NCBI GenBank assembly: GCA_964348665.1
Contig: CAYGDP010000023.1
Location: 4,104-68,103, forward strand
From: CAYGDP01 sp964348665
Lineage (GTDB): Bacteria > Verrucomicrobiota > Verrucomicrobiia > Palsa-1439 > CAYGDP01
Length of the DNA: 64,000 nt
Direction of reading: 5' to 3'
Of the stretch, positions 1 through 8,638 are shown piece after piece. The position numbers and the translations under genes are program-made. The stretch's first letter is position 1. Each line of letters opens with the position of its first letter. The notes under the pieces were generated by a model. That model searched no databases and was not told the DNA's origin. It saw only the letters and a list, made by a program, of their open reading frames with translations.

Positions 1-2
1 CG

Positions 3-1889
3 CGCGATGAATTTGCAAAATGGCAGGAAGATTTCAAAAACGACGAGGGCGGCGACCACGTCAGTTATTTGATCGCACAATTGTATATTCAACAGCGGCC
101 TTCTCGCTATGACGAAGCTCGCGCACAATACAAAAAGAGCCAGGTGGATTATCCGACTGGCCGGTTTTTTGCCGGCGCGTTGCTTGGTGAGGCGATGGCG
201 TATCCTCCGTCGCAAGCGCCTCAAATGCTGGAGGCGCTCAAGAAGATCGAAAAACGCATCGAAAACGAAAAGGAATTGGCGGCGGAATTTGCCTTTCAAC
301 TGGCCCAGGCGTATTACGGTCTTGGCAAATATGCCGAAGCGGCAGCTCAATACAGGGTTGTCAAAGAGAAACATTCCGGATACCCCAATCGCCCCGTCGC
401 TGCGCTCCAAATCGGCATTTCCACGCTCAAAGCAGGCAAACCCAACGAAGCCATCGTCGAGTTGCAAAAGTTCATCACGGATTTTCCGGAGAACAAGGAT
501 TTGACCACCGACGCGTATTTTCAGATTGCCAACGCGACGGAGATGAAAGCCTCCAGCACCATGGATCTCAAACTCAAGAATGAGACGCTCGATGACGCCG
601 TCAAGCAATACCGCGCCATTATTGGCCGCGATCCGAAGGGTCCGCGCGCCCCCGACGCGCAAATCAAGGTCGCCGCCGTTTATAGCGCCAAGCAGGACTG
701 GATAGCGATGTCCAACGCGTTGACGGCTTTAACCAAGGAGTATCCCGAGAGTCCTCTCGTGCCGACTGCGTATTTCTATCTCGGCCAAGACCTCGTTCGC
801 CAGAAACTTTATGACAAAGCCGTCGAACAATTCGAGATGATCACCAAAAAGTTTCCCGACAGCCCGAATGCTCCGGATGCCCATCTCGAGATCGGGAATG
901 CGTGGAAAAAATCCGCTACCGACATGGGCTTGCCGCAAGGATTGCTTCCTGAAAAACTCGCCATTTGGCAGGAACGCGTTGCCAAGGCAATCGCCGCATA
1001 CGAGACTACGCTGCAAAAATTTCCCGACCGACCGCAGGCCGATGTCGCCTTGAGCTCCATTCTAAGCCTTCAAAGTCTCCGCTTGGCTGCCAAACTTATT
1101 GCCGAGAAGGATGTCAGCAAATATTTCGATGATCTCGCCAAAAAATTCTCCGGCAACCGCATCCTTCGCATCAAGATCGCCTTTGCCGGAGGCAAGCTCA
1201 TTCGTGATCCTGCCGAATCGCTGAAGATATTTGACCGACTTTGGACCGAAAGCGATAAGGAGAATCTGCCACTTGGAATAGGCTTTTACGAGGAATATGC
1301 CAAGCGACTTGCCGTCGCCACGCCGCCGCAGTTCGATAAAGCCGTCGCCGCTTGGGCGAAGATGTTCGAGGTTGCCGCCGATAATGAGACTCGCGCCCGC
1401 GCCCTGATCGGTCGCGCGGAACCCCTCACGTTGCAGAAAAAATATGGCGATGCCGAGAAACTTCTGGACCGCGTGATCAAGGAGTTTGACAAGACAAAAG
1501 CCGTGCCCAGCGCGCACCTGGGAAAGGCCTACATTCTTGACGAGCAAAACAAGCCGGAAGCGATTGATGCTTATAAAAAGGTGCTGGAAACGGCAAAGGG
1601 CGAGTTGCTTGCCAAAGGGACTTTCCGCATCGCCAACGCGTATTTGAAGAAAAAGGACGATGCCAGCGCGTTCGTTCATTTTCGCACGATGGTCGAGATG
1701 TTTTCCACCTTTGCTGAGTCCGCCGAGTCTGCCTACCGTTGCGGCGAGATTCTGGAGCGAACCCCGGCCATCGCCACAGCGCAAAAAACAACCGCGCTCA
1801 ACTTCTATAACATCGCAATCCGATACAAAAATTCTCCGATGGCCGAGAAAGCCGCCGAACGTATCAAGGCTCTCTCTGCAAAGAAGTAG
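3..1889 (+). CDS. Tetratricopeptide-repeat protein, 5' end outside the window
   Basis: The frame is open from base 3 and has no convincing start inside the window, so the gene begins upstream; 628 residues are visible. The whole visible part is helical TPR-type repeats, with typical helix pairs such as AQAYYGLGKYAEAAAQY and AYFYLGQDLVRQKLYDKA recurring about every 35-40 residues. TPR arrays bind other proteins; large exported ones of this kind often accompany outer-membrane or Tol-Pal type systems, but nothing visible proves location because the N-terminus is missing. It ends with TAG and is followed after 64 bases by nth on the same strand. The family call is secure; the partner and role are unknown. 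Confidence 0.8.
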   Translation, partial: RDEFAKWQEDFKNDEGGDHVSYLIAQLYIQQRPSRYDEARAQYKKSQVDYPTGRFFAGALLGEAMAYPPSQAPQMLEALKKIEKRIENEKELAAEFAFQLAQAYYGLGKYAEAAAQYRVVKEKHSGYPNRPVAALQIGISTLKAGKPNEAIVELQKFITDFPENKDLTTDAYFQIANATEMKASSTMDLKLKNETLDDAVKQYRAIIGRDPKGPRAPDAQIKVAAVYSAKQDWIAMSNALTALTKEYPESPLVPTAYFYLGQDLVRQKLYDKAVEQFEMITKKFPDSPNAPDAHLEIGNAWKKSATDMGLPQGLLPEKLAIWQERVAKAIAAYETTLQKFPDRPQADVALSSILSLQSLRLAAKLIAEKDVSKYFDDLAKKFSGNRILRIKIAFAGGKLIRDPAESLKIFDRLWTESDKENLPLGIGFYEEYAKRLAVATPPQFDKAVAAWAKMFEVAADNETRARALIGRAEPLTLQKKYGDAEKLLDRVIKEFDKTKAVPSAHLGKAYILDEQNKPEAIDAYKKVLETAKGELLAKGTFRIANAYLKKKDDASAFVHFRTMVEMFSTFAESAESAYRCGEILERTPAIATAQKTTALNFYNIAIRYKNSPMAEKAAERIKALSAKK

Positions 1890-1953
1890 CGCAGACATTT
1901 TGCCTGCAAAATTCTTCTGGCCGCGTTCGTGACGCAACGATATCCTCTCCACG

Positions 1954-2610
1954 ATGCCAAAAGAACCTCGTATTGCACGCCGTTCCCGCGCTGCCAAGCT
2001 CCTCGCTCGTCTTCGCCGCGCCTATCCCGACGCGAAATGCTCTCTCGATCATTCCAACCCTCTCCAGCTCCTCGTGGCCACCATCCTCTCTGCGCAATGC
2101 ACCGATGATCGGGTCAATATCGTCACCAAGGATTTGTTCCGGAAATATCGCAGCGCCGATGACTTTGCCAAAGCTCCACCCGGCGTTTTGGAACAGGACA
2201 TTCGTTCCACCGGTTTCTACAAAAACAAAGCCCGCTCCCTCCGTGCTTGCTGCGCCGATATCGTTGCCATACACGGTGGGCGCGTTCCCGACACGATGGA
2301 CGCGCTCACCGCTCTCGCTGGGGTCGGCCGCAAAACCGCCAATGTCATTCTCGCCACCGCTTTTGGCAAAGCCGAGGGGATCGCCGTGGACACGCACGTC
2401 ACGCGATTGTCGCAACGATTGGGACTGACGCGCCACACCGAGCCGGAAAAGATCGAGCGCGACTTGATGGCGCTCGTTCCCCCGCGTAATTGGGATTCAC
2501 TTTCGTTGCTCCTGATCTTTCACGGCCGCCGCCGCTGCATGGCGCGCAACCCCGATTGCGAGCATTGCGAAGTGGCCGCCCTTTGCCCTAAGATTGGGGT
2601 GAAAGGATAA
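1954..2610 (+). CDS. nth: Endonuclease III, DNA glycosylase/AP lyase
   Basis: Removes oxidised pyrimidines from DNA and cleaves the abasic site (base excision repair). The 218-residue protein matches the usual family length. It has the helix-hairpin-helix LAGVGRKTANVIL, whose Lys is the catalytic nucleophile of the family, followed by the conserved Asp in AVDTHVTRL. The C-terminal 4Fe-4S ligands are spaced C-x6-C-x2-C-x5-C, ending in CEHCEVAALC. It starts at ATG 1954. The stop lies 5 bases before the ATG of the selenocysteine peroxiredoxin, so a shared transcript linking oxidative-damage repair to peroxide removal is likely. Confidence 0.95.
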   Translation: MPKEPRIARRSRAAKLLARLRRAYPDAKCSLDHSNPLQLLVATILSAQCTDDRVNIVTKDLFRKYRSADDFAKAPPGVLEQDIRSTGFYKNKARSLRACCADIVAIHGGRVPDTMDALTALAGVGRKTANVILATAFGKAEGIAVDTHVTRLSQRLGLTRHTEPEKIERDLMALVPPRNWDSLSLLLIFHGRRRCMARNPDCEHCEVAALCPKIGVKG

Positions 2611-2615
2611 TAATC

Positions 2616-3086
2616 ATGCCTGACCTCCAAGAAGGCGATCTCGCCCCAGATTTTGACGCGCCTGCGACGACGGGTGGCTCTCTGAAACTTGCCGATCTGC
2701 GCGGAAAAACCGTTGTGGTTTTCTTTTTCCCGCGCGCGAACACGCCGGGTTGAACCATCGAATCGTGCGAGTTTCGCACCGCGCAGAAAAAATTTACCGA
2801 CCGCTACGCCGTCATCGTCGGCGTTAGCACCGACAAGCCCGAAGCGCAGCAGAAATTCGCGCGCCGATTCAAGCTGACGTACCCGATCGTTTCGGACGCT
2901 GAGAAGATCATCGTGAAGGCCTATGGTGTGTGGAAGCCGAAAAAATTCATGGGGCGCGAGTTCCTCGGCACACAGCGCGCCACGTTAATCATCGGACCCG
3001 ACGGTCGGATCGCAAAAATCTTCCCCAAGGCAAAGGCTCTCGGCCACGCCGCCGAAGTGCTGGCGGCGCTCGATGAACTGCGCTAA
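2616..3086 (+). CDS. bcp: Peroxiredoxin Q/BCP with selenocysteine encoded by in-frame TGA
   Basis: Reduces peroxides in the cytoplasm; no signal peptide is visible. Read with TGA at 2751-2753 as selenocysteine, the frame gives 156 residues ending at TAA 3084-3086, the normal length for the BCP/PrxQ family. The TGA is codon 46 and falls exactly at the peroxidatic Cys in the family motif TPG(C)TIE; the resolving Cys51 lies five residues on, as in other PrxQ proteins. Downstream the reading frame stays intact, with family features such as GVSTD and the C-terminal TLIIGPDGRI. A hairpin at 2765-2779 fits a bacterial SECIS. The ATG is 5 bases after nth. A nonsense mutation or sequencing error is unlikely because a second peroxiredoxin in this window (34312-34833) has TGA at the same codon. 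Conventional gene callers would split or lose this gene. Confidence 0.92.
2765..2779 (+). promoter_or_regulatory. Predicted bacterial SECIS hairpin
   Basis: A 5-bp stem GTGCG/CGCAC (2765-2769 with 2775-2779) closes an AGTTT loop. The loop GU begins 18 bases after the TGA at 2751-2753, inside the range known for SelB-binding bacterial SECIS elements. The equivalent hairpin in the second peroxiredoxin places its loop GU at the same distance. Confidence 0.7.
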
Positions 3087-3097
3087 ACTGCGCGTGG

Positions 3098-3862
3098 ATG
3101 CATCCGATCCTCATCAAGCTCGGCAACTTCGAATTGCATTGGTACGGCCTTTTGCTGGCGCTCGGTTTTCTGGTCGGTCTCTGGACCGCCGCGCGCCGCG
3201 CTAAGAGCGCCGATATCAAGCCAGAGGTGGTCTGGGGATTGGGCACTTGGCTGATTATTGGCAGTTTGCTGGTTGCAAAAGCCTTTCACGTGGCGATTTA
3301 TTTCGATGATTATCGGCTGCATTTTGCGGAAAATCCCCTCGTTATGTTGCGATCGGGGGTCGTTTTTTATGGCGGGTTAACCGGAGGCATTGTCACCACG
3401 ATTCTTTATGCGGATATGAACAAGGTTCCACTCTGGAAACTCGCCGACGTGCTTGCTCCGTCACTGGCGCTAGGGCATGCGTTTGGGCGAGTCGGTTGCT
3501 TTTTGGAGGGTTGTTGTTACGGGACACGATGCAACCTGCCATGGGCGGTGCAGTATTCCTGGGCGCATGAAACGCATCAGCAGCCGGTTCATCCCTCACA
3601 ACTTTACGAGGCAGCGGGTCTGCTGGCAATTGCGACCGCATTGCATTGGTTATTTCCAAAACGAAAGTTTGACGGCCAAGTCTGGTGGTTATATGCGCTC
3701 TTCTATGCGTTGCTGCGGTTCAAGGTAGAGTTCTTTCGGGGTGACGTGCCGATTCATTGGTTGGGCGGCCTCGGACTCACGACCGCGCAATTCTTAAGCG
3801 CTCTGTTGCTGGTCGTCGCAGTGGTTTTTCTCGTTCGCGGTAAATTCCAGAAAACATCATGA
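3098..3862 (+). CDS. lgt: Prolipoprotein diacylglyceryl transferase
   Basis: Inner-membrane enzyme that transfers diacylglycerol from phosphatidylglycerol to the lipobox Cys of prolipoproteins, the first step of lipoprotein maturation. The 254-residue protein shows the N-terminal family pattern ending in WYGLLLALGFLVGLW, several membrane segments, and the signature region GRVGCFLEGCCYG that carries the conserved Arg. Near the C-terminus is the family-typical RFKVEFFRGD. It starts at ATG 3098, 11 bases after the peroxiredoxin stop. Its TGA overlaps the ATG of rluD by four bases, so the two are translationally coupled. Confidence 0.95.
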   Translation: MHPILIKLGNFELHWYGLLLALGFLVGLWTAARRAKSADIKPEVVWGLGTWLIIGSLLVAKAFHVAIYFDDYRLHFAENPLVMLRSGVVFYGGLTGGIVTTILYADMNKVPLWKLADVLAPSLALGHAFGRVGCFLEGCCYGTRCNLPWAVQYSWAHETHQQPVHPSQLYEAAGLLAIATALHWLFPKRKFDGQVWWLYALFYALLRFKVEFFRGDVPIHWLGGLGLTTAQFLSALLLVVAVVFLVRGKFQKTS

Positions 3863-4775
3863 GTGAACGATTGACAGTCGAGTCGGCCGAGACCGGGACG
3901 CGGTTGGACCAATTCGTCCACGCGCGGCTGCCGCAGTATTCGCGCGCGTATCTCCAGAAGCTCATTCGTGAAGGTCACATTCTCGTTGGCAGTAAATCCG
4001 CTAAACAGAATGCCAAAGTGCGCTCGGGCGACCTCGTCACCGTAGCATTTCCAGCTCCGCGCCCGCTGGAAATCGAGCCGGAAGTGATCCCGCTAAAAAT
4101 TCTTCATGAAGATCAGGATTTGCTGGTGCTAAACAAATCCCCGGGCATGGTTGTTCACCCCGGCGCGGGCAATCAACGCGGCACGTTGGTCAACGCATTG
4201 CTGGCGCACTGCGGTGCGAGTCTCTCCGGAATCGGCGGCGTGCTGCGTCCGGGCATCGTGCATCGGCTCGACAAAGACACCAGCGGGATGATGGTGGTGG
4301 CCAAGACCGATGCGGCGCATCGCGCGCTGTCCGCGCAGTTCAAGGCGCGCACGGTGAGCAAGACGTATTTGGCGTTGGTACGCGGGAGCATGGAGCGTGA
4401 CAAAGGCGTAATTTCCGCGGCGCTCGGCCGGCATCCGACGCAGAGGAAAAAAATTTCTGTCGTGACCGATGGCCGCGAAGCGCTGACCGAATACGTGGTG
4501 GAGCGACGTTTTGCGTCCGCGACGCTCGTGCGATGTCATCCGAAGACGGGGCGCACCCATCAGATTCGAGTGCATCTGGCGAAGCTCGGTCACCCGATCA
4601 TTGGCGACCGTGTATATAGCCGGAAGCAGACGATAGATGCGCCTCGGCAGATGCTTCACGCGCATCAACTCGGCTTTACGCATCCAGCGACCGGCAAATG
4701 GCTTGAGTTCACCGCGCCAATGCCGGATGATATGGAACGAATCGTGAGAGCGATGATGCGTGAGGAGCGTGAAAC

Positions 4776-4779
<4 letters not shown>
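3859..4779 (+). CDS. rluD: RluA/RluD-family 23S rRNA pseudouridine synthase
   Basis: Isomerises specific uridines in large-subunit rRNA. The 306-residue protein has an N-terminal S4 RNA-binding domain (about residues 10-70, with RLDQFVHARLPQYSRAYLQK) followed by the catalytic domain. The family signature HRLDKDTSGMMVVAKT contains the catalytic Asp, and GRTHQIRVHLAKLGHPI is the conserved motif near the C-terminus. It begins inside the lgt stop codon (ATGA overlap) and its own TGA overlaps the GTG of the glycosylase gene. The exact target uridines cannot be decided from sequence; the RluD symbol is by similarity. Confidence 0.92.
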
Positions 4780-5540
<761 letters not shown>

Positions 5541-5605
5541 GCGCGGTAACATTGGTCACACGATTGGGCTTGCGCAGAGCGCACGGTGGCGATAGGAAGG
5601 AAGGC

Positions 5606-6259
5606 GTGCAAATCAAATTCATCTCCAATCTCGTGGTTGTCGTCAGTTTGATCACGCTGTCCGCCGTCATCGCGGCGGAGCCGGTCCGTGTCGCTTGCGT
5701 GGGCGATAGCATTACCTATGGTGCCGGCGTCGACAATCGCGGTGTAAACAATTACCCGAAAGTTCTCGGCACACTGCTCGGTGAAAATTATGACGTTCGC
5801 AACTATGGCGTGAGCGGCGCCACCCTTCTAAAAAAGGGCGACAAGCCGTACTGGGGGTTACGCGAATTTAAGGCGGTCGCGGAATTTAATCCACAGATCG
5901 TCGTGCTCAAGCTAGGCACCAACGATTCCAAGCCGCAGAACTGGAAATACAAAGAAGAGTTTGCCGACGATCTGCGCGCGATGCTCGACGCGTTTGCCAG
6001 TTTTCCCGCCAAACCGAAGGTCTGGATTTGCCTGCCCGTTCCTGTGTATCAAGACAAATGGGGCATCAACGAAGCGACCATCAAGGGTGAAGTCATCCCC
6101 GTCATTCGGAGTGTCGCTAAGGAGAAAGGAGCGGCTACTGTTGATCTTTACACCGCCTTGACCGGGCATCCAAAGGATTTTCCAGATGGAGTGCACCCGA
6201 ACGCCGCTGGAGCGGCTCTGATTGCCCAGACGGTTCACGGTGCGATTACTGGCAAATAG
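5606..6259 (+). CDS. Exported SGNH/GDSL hydrolase
   Basis: Predicted esterase or lipase acting outside the cytoplasm. I place the start at GTG 5606, after an AGGAAGG ribosome-binding site, giving 217 residues with a signal peptide ending near VIAAEP. The SGNH blocks are present in order: block I GDSITYG (Ser nucleophile), block III GTNDS (Asn), and block V DGVHPN (Asp-x-x-His). The frame is open further upstream through the udg 3' end, but that part has no family similarity. The substrate cannot be inferred; related exported SGNH proteins remove acyl groups from polysaccharides or lipids. Confidence 0.85.
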   Translation: MQIKFISNLVVVVSLITLSAVIAAEPVRVACVGDSITYGAGVDNRGVNNYPKVLGTLLGENYDVRNYGVSGATLLKKGDKPYWGLREFKAVAEFNPQIVVLKLGTNDSKPQNWKYKEEFADDLRAMLDAFASFPAKPKVWICLPVPVYQDKWGINEATIKGEVIPVIRSVAKEKGAATVDLYTALTGHPKDFPDGVHPNAAGAALIAQTVHGAITGK

Positions 6260-6271
6260 CCGGAGGACATA

Positions 6272-6643
6272 ATGAACATTCAAGATTGTTTCAAAGGATT
6301 GTGTGTGACTTATAAAGTCACCGGTAAAGATGCCGCGGTGAATTACGTAGATCGCGCCAAGGGCGAGATCGAGATCGGGTTCGATAATGGCACTACCGCG
6401 CGGGTGCGACCGAGCGACGTGGAACCCGCGATGGGTGGTGCGCAATCGGACCGGCCCAGCGGCCCGGTGCGGCCTTGTCCGAACTGCGCCCAACCTATTC
6501 CCTACGGCGAGACAACCTGCCCTTCGTGCGGCTTCCAATACGGAGTGCAAAAGCCTTCCAGTGGAATCGGGAAGTTCATCATCACCTTGATTGTTCTTGG
6601 CGCCATTGCGTTCGCTGTCTGGAAATTTGTTCTACAAAAGTGA
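6272..6643 (+). CDS. Zinc-ribbon membrane protein of unknown function
   Basis: A 123-residue protein with three parts. The N-terminal beta-rich stretch (1-55) is not recognised. A zinc ribbon follows, with CPNC and CPSCG around residues 69-88. One C-terminal membrane helix (about 100-118, ending KFVLQK) closes it. The ATG at 6272 follows a GGAGG ribosome-binding site and lies 13 bases after the hydrolase gene. Its TGA overlaps the GTG start of the SDR gene. Probably a tail-anchored inner-membrane protein; function unknown. Confidence 0.75.
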   Translation: MNIQDCFKGLCVTYKVTGKDAAVNYVDRAKGEIEIGFDNGTTARVRPSDVEPAMGGAQSDRPSGPVRPCPNCAQPIPYGETTCPSCGFQYGVQKPSSGIGKFIITLIVLGAIAFAVWKFVLQK

Positions 6644-7410
6644 GCGCTCCCCAACTCGATCTCTCCGGCCATGTCGCGCTCGTCACGGGCGCCACCGGCA
6701 ATCTCGGACGCGTCATCACTCGCACGCTCGCCCGGTACGGCGCGGACGTGGCGATTCATTATCACCGCGACGAAAAAATGGCGTCTACACTTTTGAAAGA
6801 TGTGACCGGAATGGGTCGTTGCGCTGTCATCTCGCAGGCGGATGTGACGGATGCGGACTCCATTCAAGCGATGAAAAAGGTCGTTGACCGGGATCTTGGA
6901 GTCCCTGACATTCTCGTCAACAACGCTGTGGCGCAATACAAATGGGTGAGTGTGTTGGAGCAGCCTGCCGGGGATTACGAAAGCCAGTTTCGCACGTGCG
7001 TGTTGCACAACGTCCTGATGGCGAAGGCATTTGCGCCGGCCATGATCAAACATCGCTGGGGCCGTATCATCGCGATCAATACCGAGTGTGCGGCACAGAA
7101 TTTCGCGGGACAATCTGCCTACGTTGCGGGAAAGCGCGGGATGGATGGCGTCCTGCGCGTGCTTGCGCGCGAGTTGGGGGAACATCAAATCACCGTTAAC
7201 CAAGTCGCCCCCGGTTGGATGATCACCGACCGCGACCGCGTGAAGGGCGGCGAAAATCAACCACACTACGAAGCCAGCGTTCCGCTCCGCCGCCGTGGAA
7301 CGGACCAAGACATCGCGAACGCCGTCGCGTTTCTTGCCAGCGATCTGGCGGGCTTTATCACCGGCGCTTTTCTCCCCGTTTGCGGTGGCAACGTAATGAC
7401 ATCAATTTAA
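6640..7410 (+). CDS. Short-chain dehydrogenase/reductase
   Basis: NAD(P)-dependent oxidoreductase of the classical SDR family, 256 residues from GTG 6640, which overlaps the previous stop. The Rossmann motif TGATGNLG (near residue 16), the NNA motif (NNAVAQY) and the catalytic pair in YVAGK are present. The residue at the catalytic Ser position (13 before the Tyr) is Thr, in INTECAAQ. Other conserved SDR features follow: NQVAPGWMITD and a C-terminus FITGAFLPVCGG typical of FabG-like members. The frame continues upstream in the zinc-ribbon gene, but that extension has no SDR character. Substrate unknown. Confidence 0.88.
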   Translation: MSAPQLDLSGHVALVTGATGNLGRVITRTLARYGADVAIHYHRDEKMASTLLKDVTGMGRCAVISQADVTDADSIQAMKKVVDRDLGVPDILVNNAVAQYKWVSVLEQPAGDYESQFRTCVLHNVLMAKAFAPAMIKHRWGRIIAINTECAAQNFAGQSAYVAGKRGMDGVLRVLARELGEHQITVNQVAPGWMITDRDRVKGGENQPHYEASVPLRRRGTDQDIANAVAFLASDLAGFITGAFLPVCGGNVMTSI

Positions 7411-7417
7411 GGTATCT

Positions 7418-8638
7418 ATGGCAACTGCTTTCAAAAATCTTGGACTCTCCGACGAAGTCGCGCAAGGCGCGCAAGCCGCGGGCTACGTAGATCCCACCCC
7501 AATTCAATTGCGGGGGATTCCCGTTGTCCTTGCGGGACGCGACGTGATTGGCTCTGCCCAGACCGGCACCGGCAAGACTGCTGCGTTCGCCATGCCAATT
7601 CTCTCCTTGCTCAAGAATCACGGCAAATGCCGGTGCCTTGTGCTCGAACCAACGCGCGAGCTGGCGATGCAGGTGGAGACTGCGTTCCGGGACTACGCGC
7701 GGTTCACTGACCTGCGCGCCGCGGTCATTTACGGCGGGGTCGGTTACGGCAAGCAACGCGACGACCTCAAGCGCGGCATGGATATCCTTGTGGCGACACC
7801 CGGTCGCCTTCTTGATCTGATGCAGCAAGGCGATGTGCAGCTGCGCGACATCAACATCCTCGTGCTCGACGAAGTGGATCGAATGCTCGACATGGGCTTC
7901 CTGCCAGACGTACGACGGATTGTAGAGCGTTGCCCAACGACGAGGCAGACGCTTCTCTTTTCCGCCACCATTCCCTCTGAAATCGAGCGATTGGCGGCGT
8001 GGGTATTGCGCGAGCCGGAGAAAATCGAGATTGGCATCAGCCGGTCGGTCGCCGAGACGGTGACGCACGCGTTTTACCCGGTCGCCGAGAGCCAAAAAGC
8101 CGAATTACTTCTCGCGCTGCTCGAACGCACGCACTACGACAGCGTACTCATCTTCACCCGCACTAAACATGAAGCCGACCGCATCTCGCATCGGCTTCGC
8201 GATGCCCGTCATGCGGTCGCCGTACTGCACTCCAATCGCACGCAGCGCGAGCGCGTGGAAGCGTTGGAAGGATTCAAGAGCGGCAAATACGAAGTCATGG
8301 TCGCCACAGACATCGCCGCGCGTGGAATTGACATCGCTGGCATCAGCCATGTCATCAATTACGATGTGCCGCAGCATCCGGAAGATTACGTCCACCGCAT
8401 TGGTCGCACTGGCCGGGCGCAGGCGGTTGGCGACGCTTTCACGCTCATTACCGCGGATGAAATCAACGAAGTGCGCGCCATCGAGCGGTTTATCGGGCAA
8501 AAAGTCTCGCGCTTGAAACTGGAAAATTTTCACTATGTCTTCTCGACCATCTTCAACGAAGACGCCATTGGGAGTGGCAGCCCAAGAGGCGGGCGCACTT
8601 CCAGCGGCTACTCGTTTTCCCCGCGCCGTCGGCGTTAA
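7418..8638 (+). CDS. DEAD-box ATP-dependent RNA helicase (RhlE-like)
   Basis: Unwinds structured RNA; this class acts in ribosome assembly and RNA decay. The 406-residue protein carries the Q motif (PTPIQLRGIP), Walker A AQTGTGKT, PTRELA, TPGRLLD, the box LDEVD (DEVD rather than DEAD), SATI, and the C-terminal helicase motifs ATDIAARGID and HRIGRTGRA. The short basic tail ends SFSPRRRR. It begins 7 bases after the SDR gene. Its TAA overlaps the stop of the convergent transporter gene by four bases. A 40-base piece of its 3' end recurs at 11080-11125. Confidence 0.93.
   Translation: MATAFKNLGLSDEVAQGAQAAGYVDPTPIQLRGIPVVLAGRDVIGSAQTGTGKTAAFAMPILSLLKNHGKCRCLVLEPTRELAMQVETAFRDYARFTDLRAAVIYGGVGYGKQRDDLKRGMDILVATPGRLLDLMQQGDVQLRDINILVLDEVDRMLDMGFLPDVRRIVERCPTTRQTLLFSATIPSEIERLAAWVLREPEKIEIGISRSVAETVTHAFYPVAESQKAELLLALLERTHYDSVLIFTRTKHEADRISHRLRDARHAVAVLHSNRTQRERVEALEGFKSGKYEVMVATDIAARGIDIAGISHVINYDVPQHPEDYVHRIGRTGRAQAVGDAFTLITADEINEVRAIERFIGQKVSRLKLENFHYVFSTIFNEDAIGSGSPRGGRTSSGYSFSPRRRR

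Noticed and set aside
2751..2753. TGA in the first peroxiredoxin as a nonsense mutation or sequencing error.
   Set aside because: It lies exactly at the catalytic Cys codon, the frame is intact after it, a SECIS-like hairpin follows, and a second peroxiredoxin has the same design.
2616..3086. General recoding of TGA in this genome.
   Set aside because: Many well-formed genes here (lgt, rluD, udg, kdsA, lptB, hprK, ptsI) end with TGA at the expected length.
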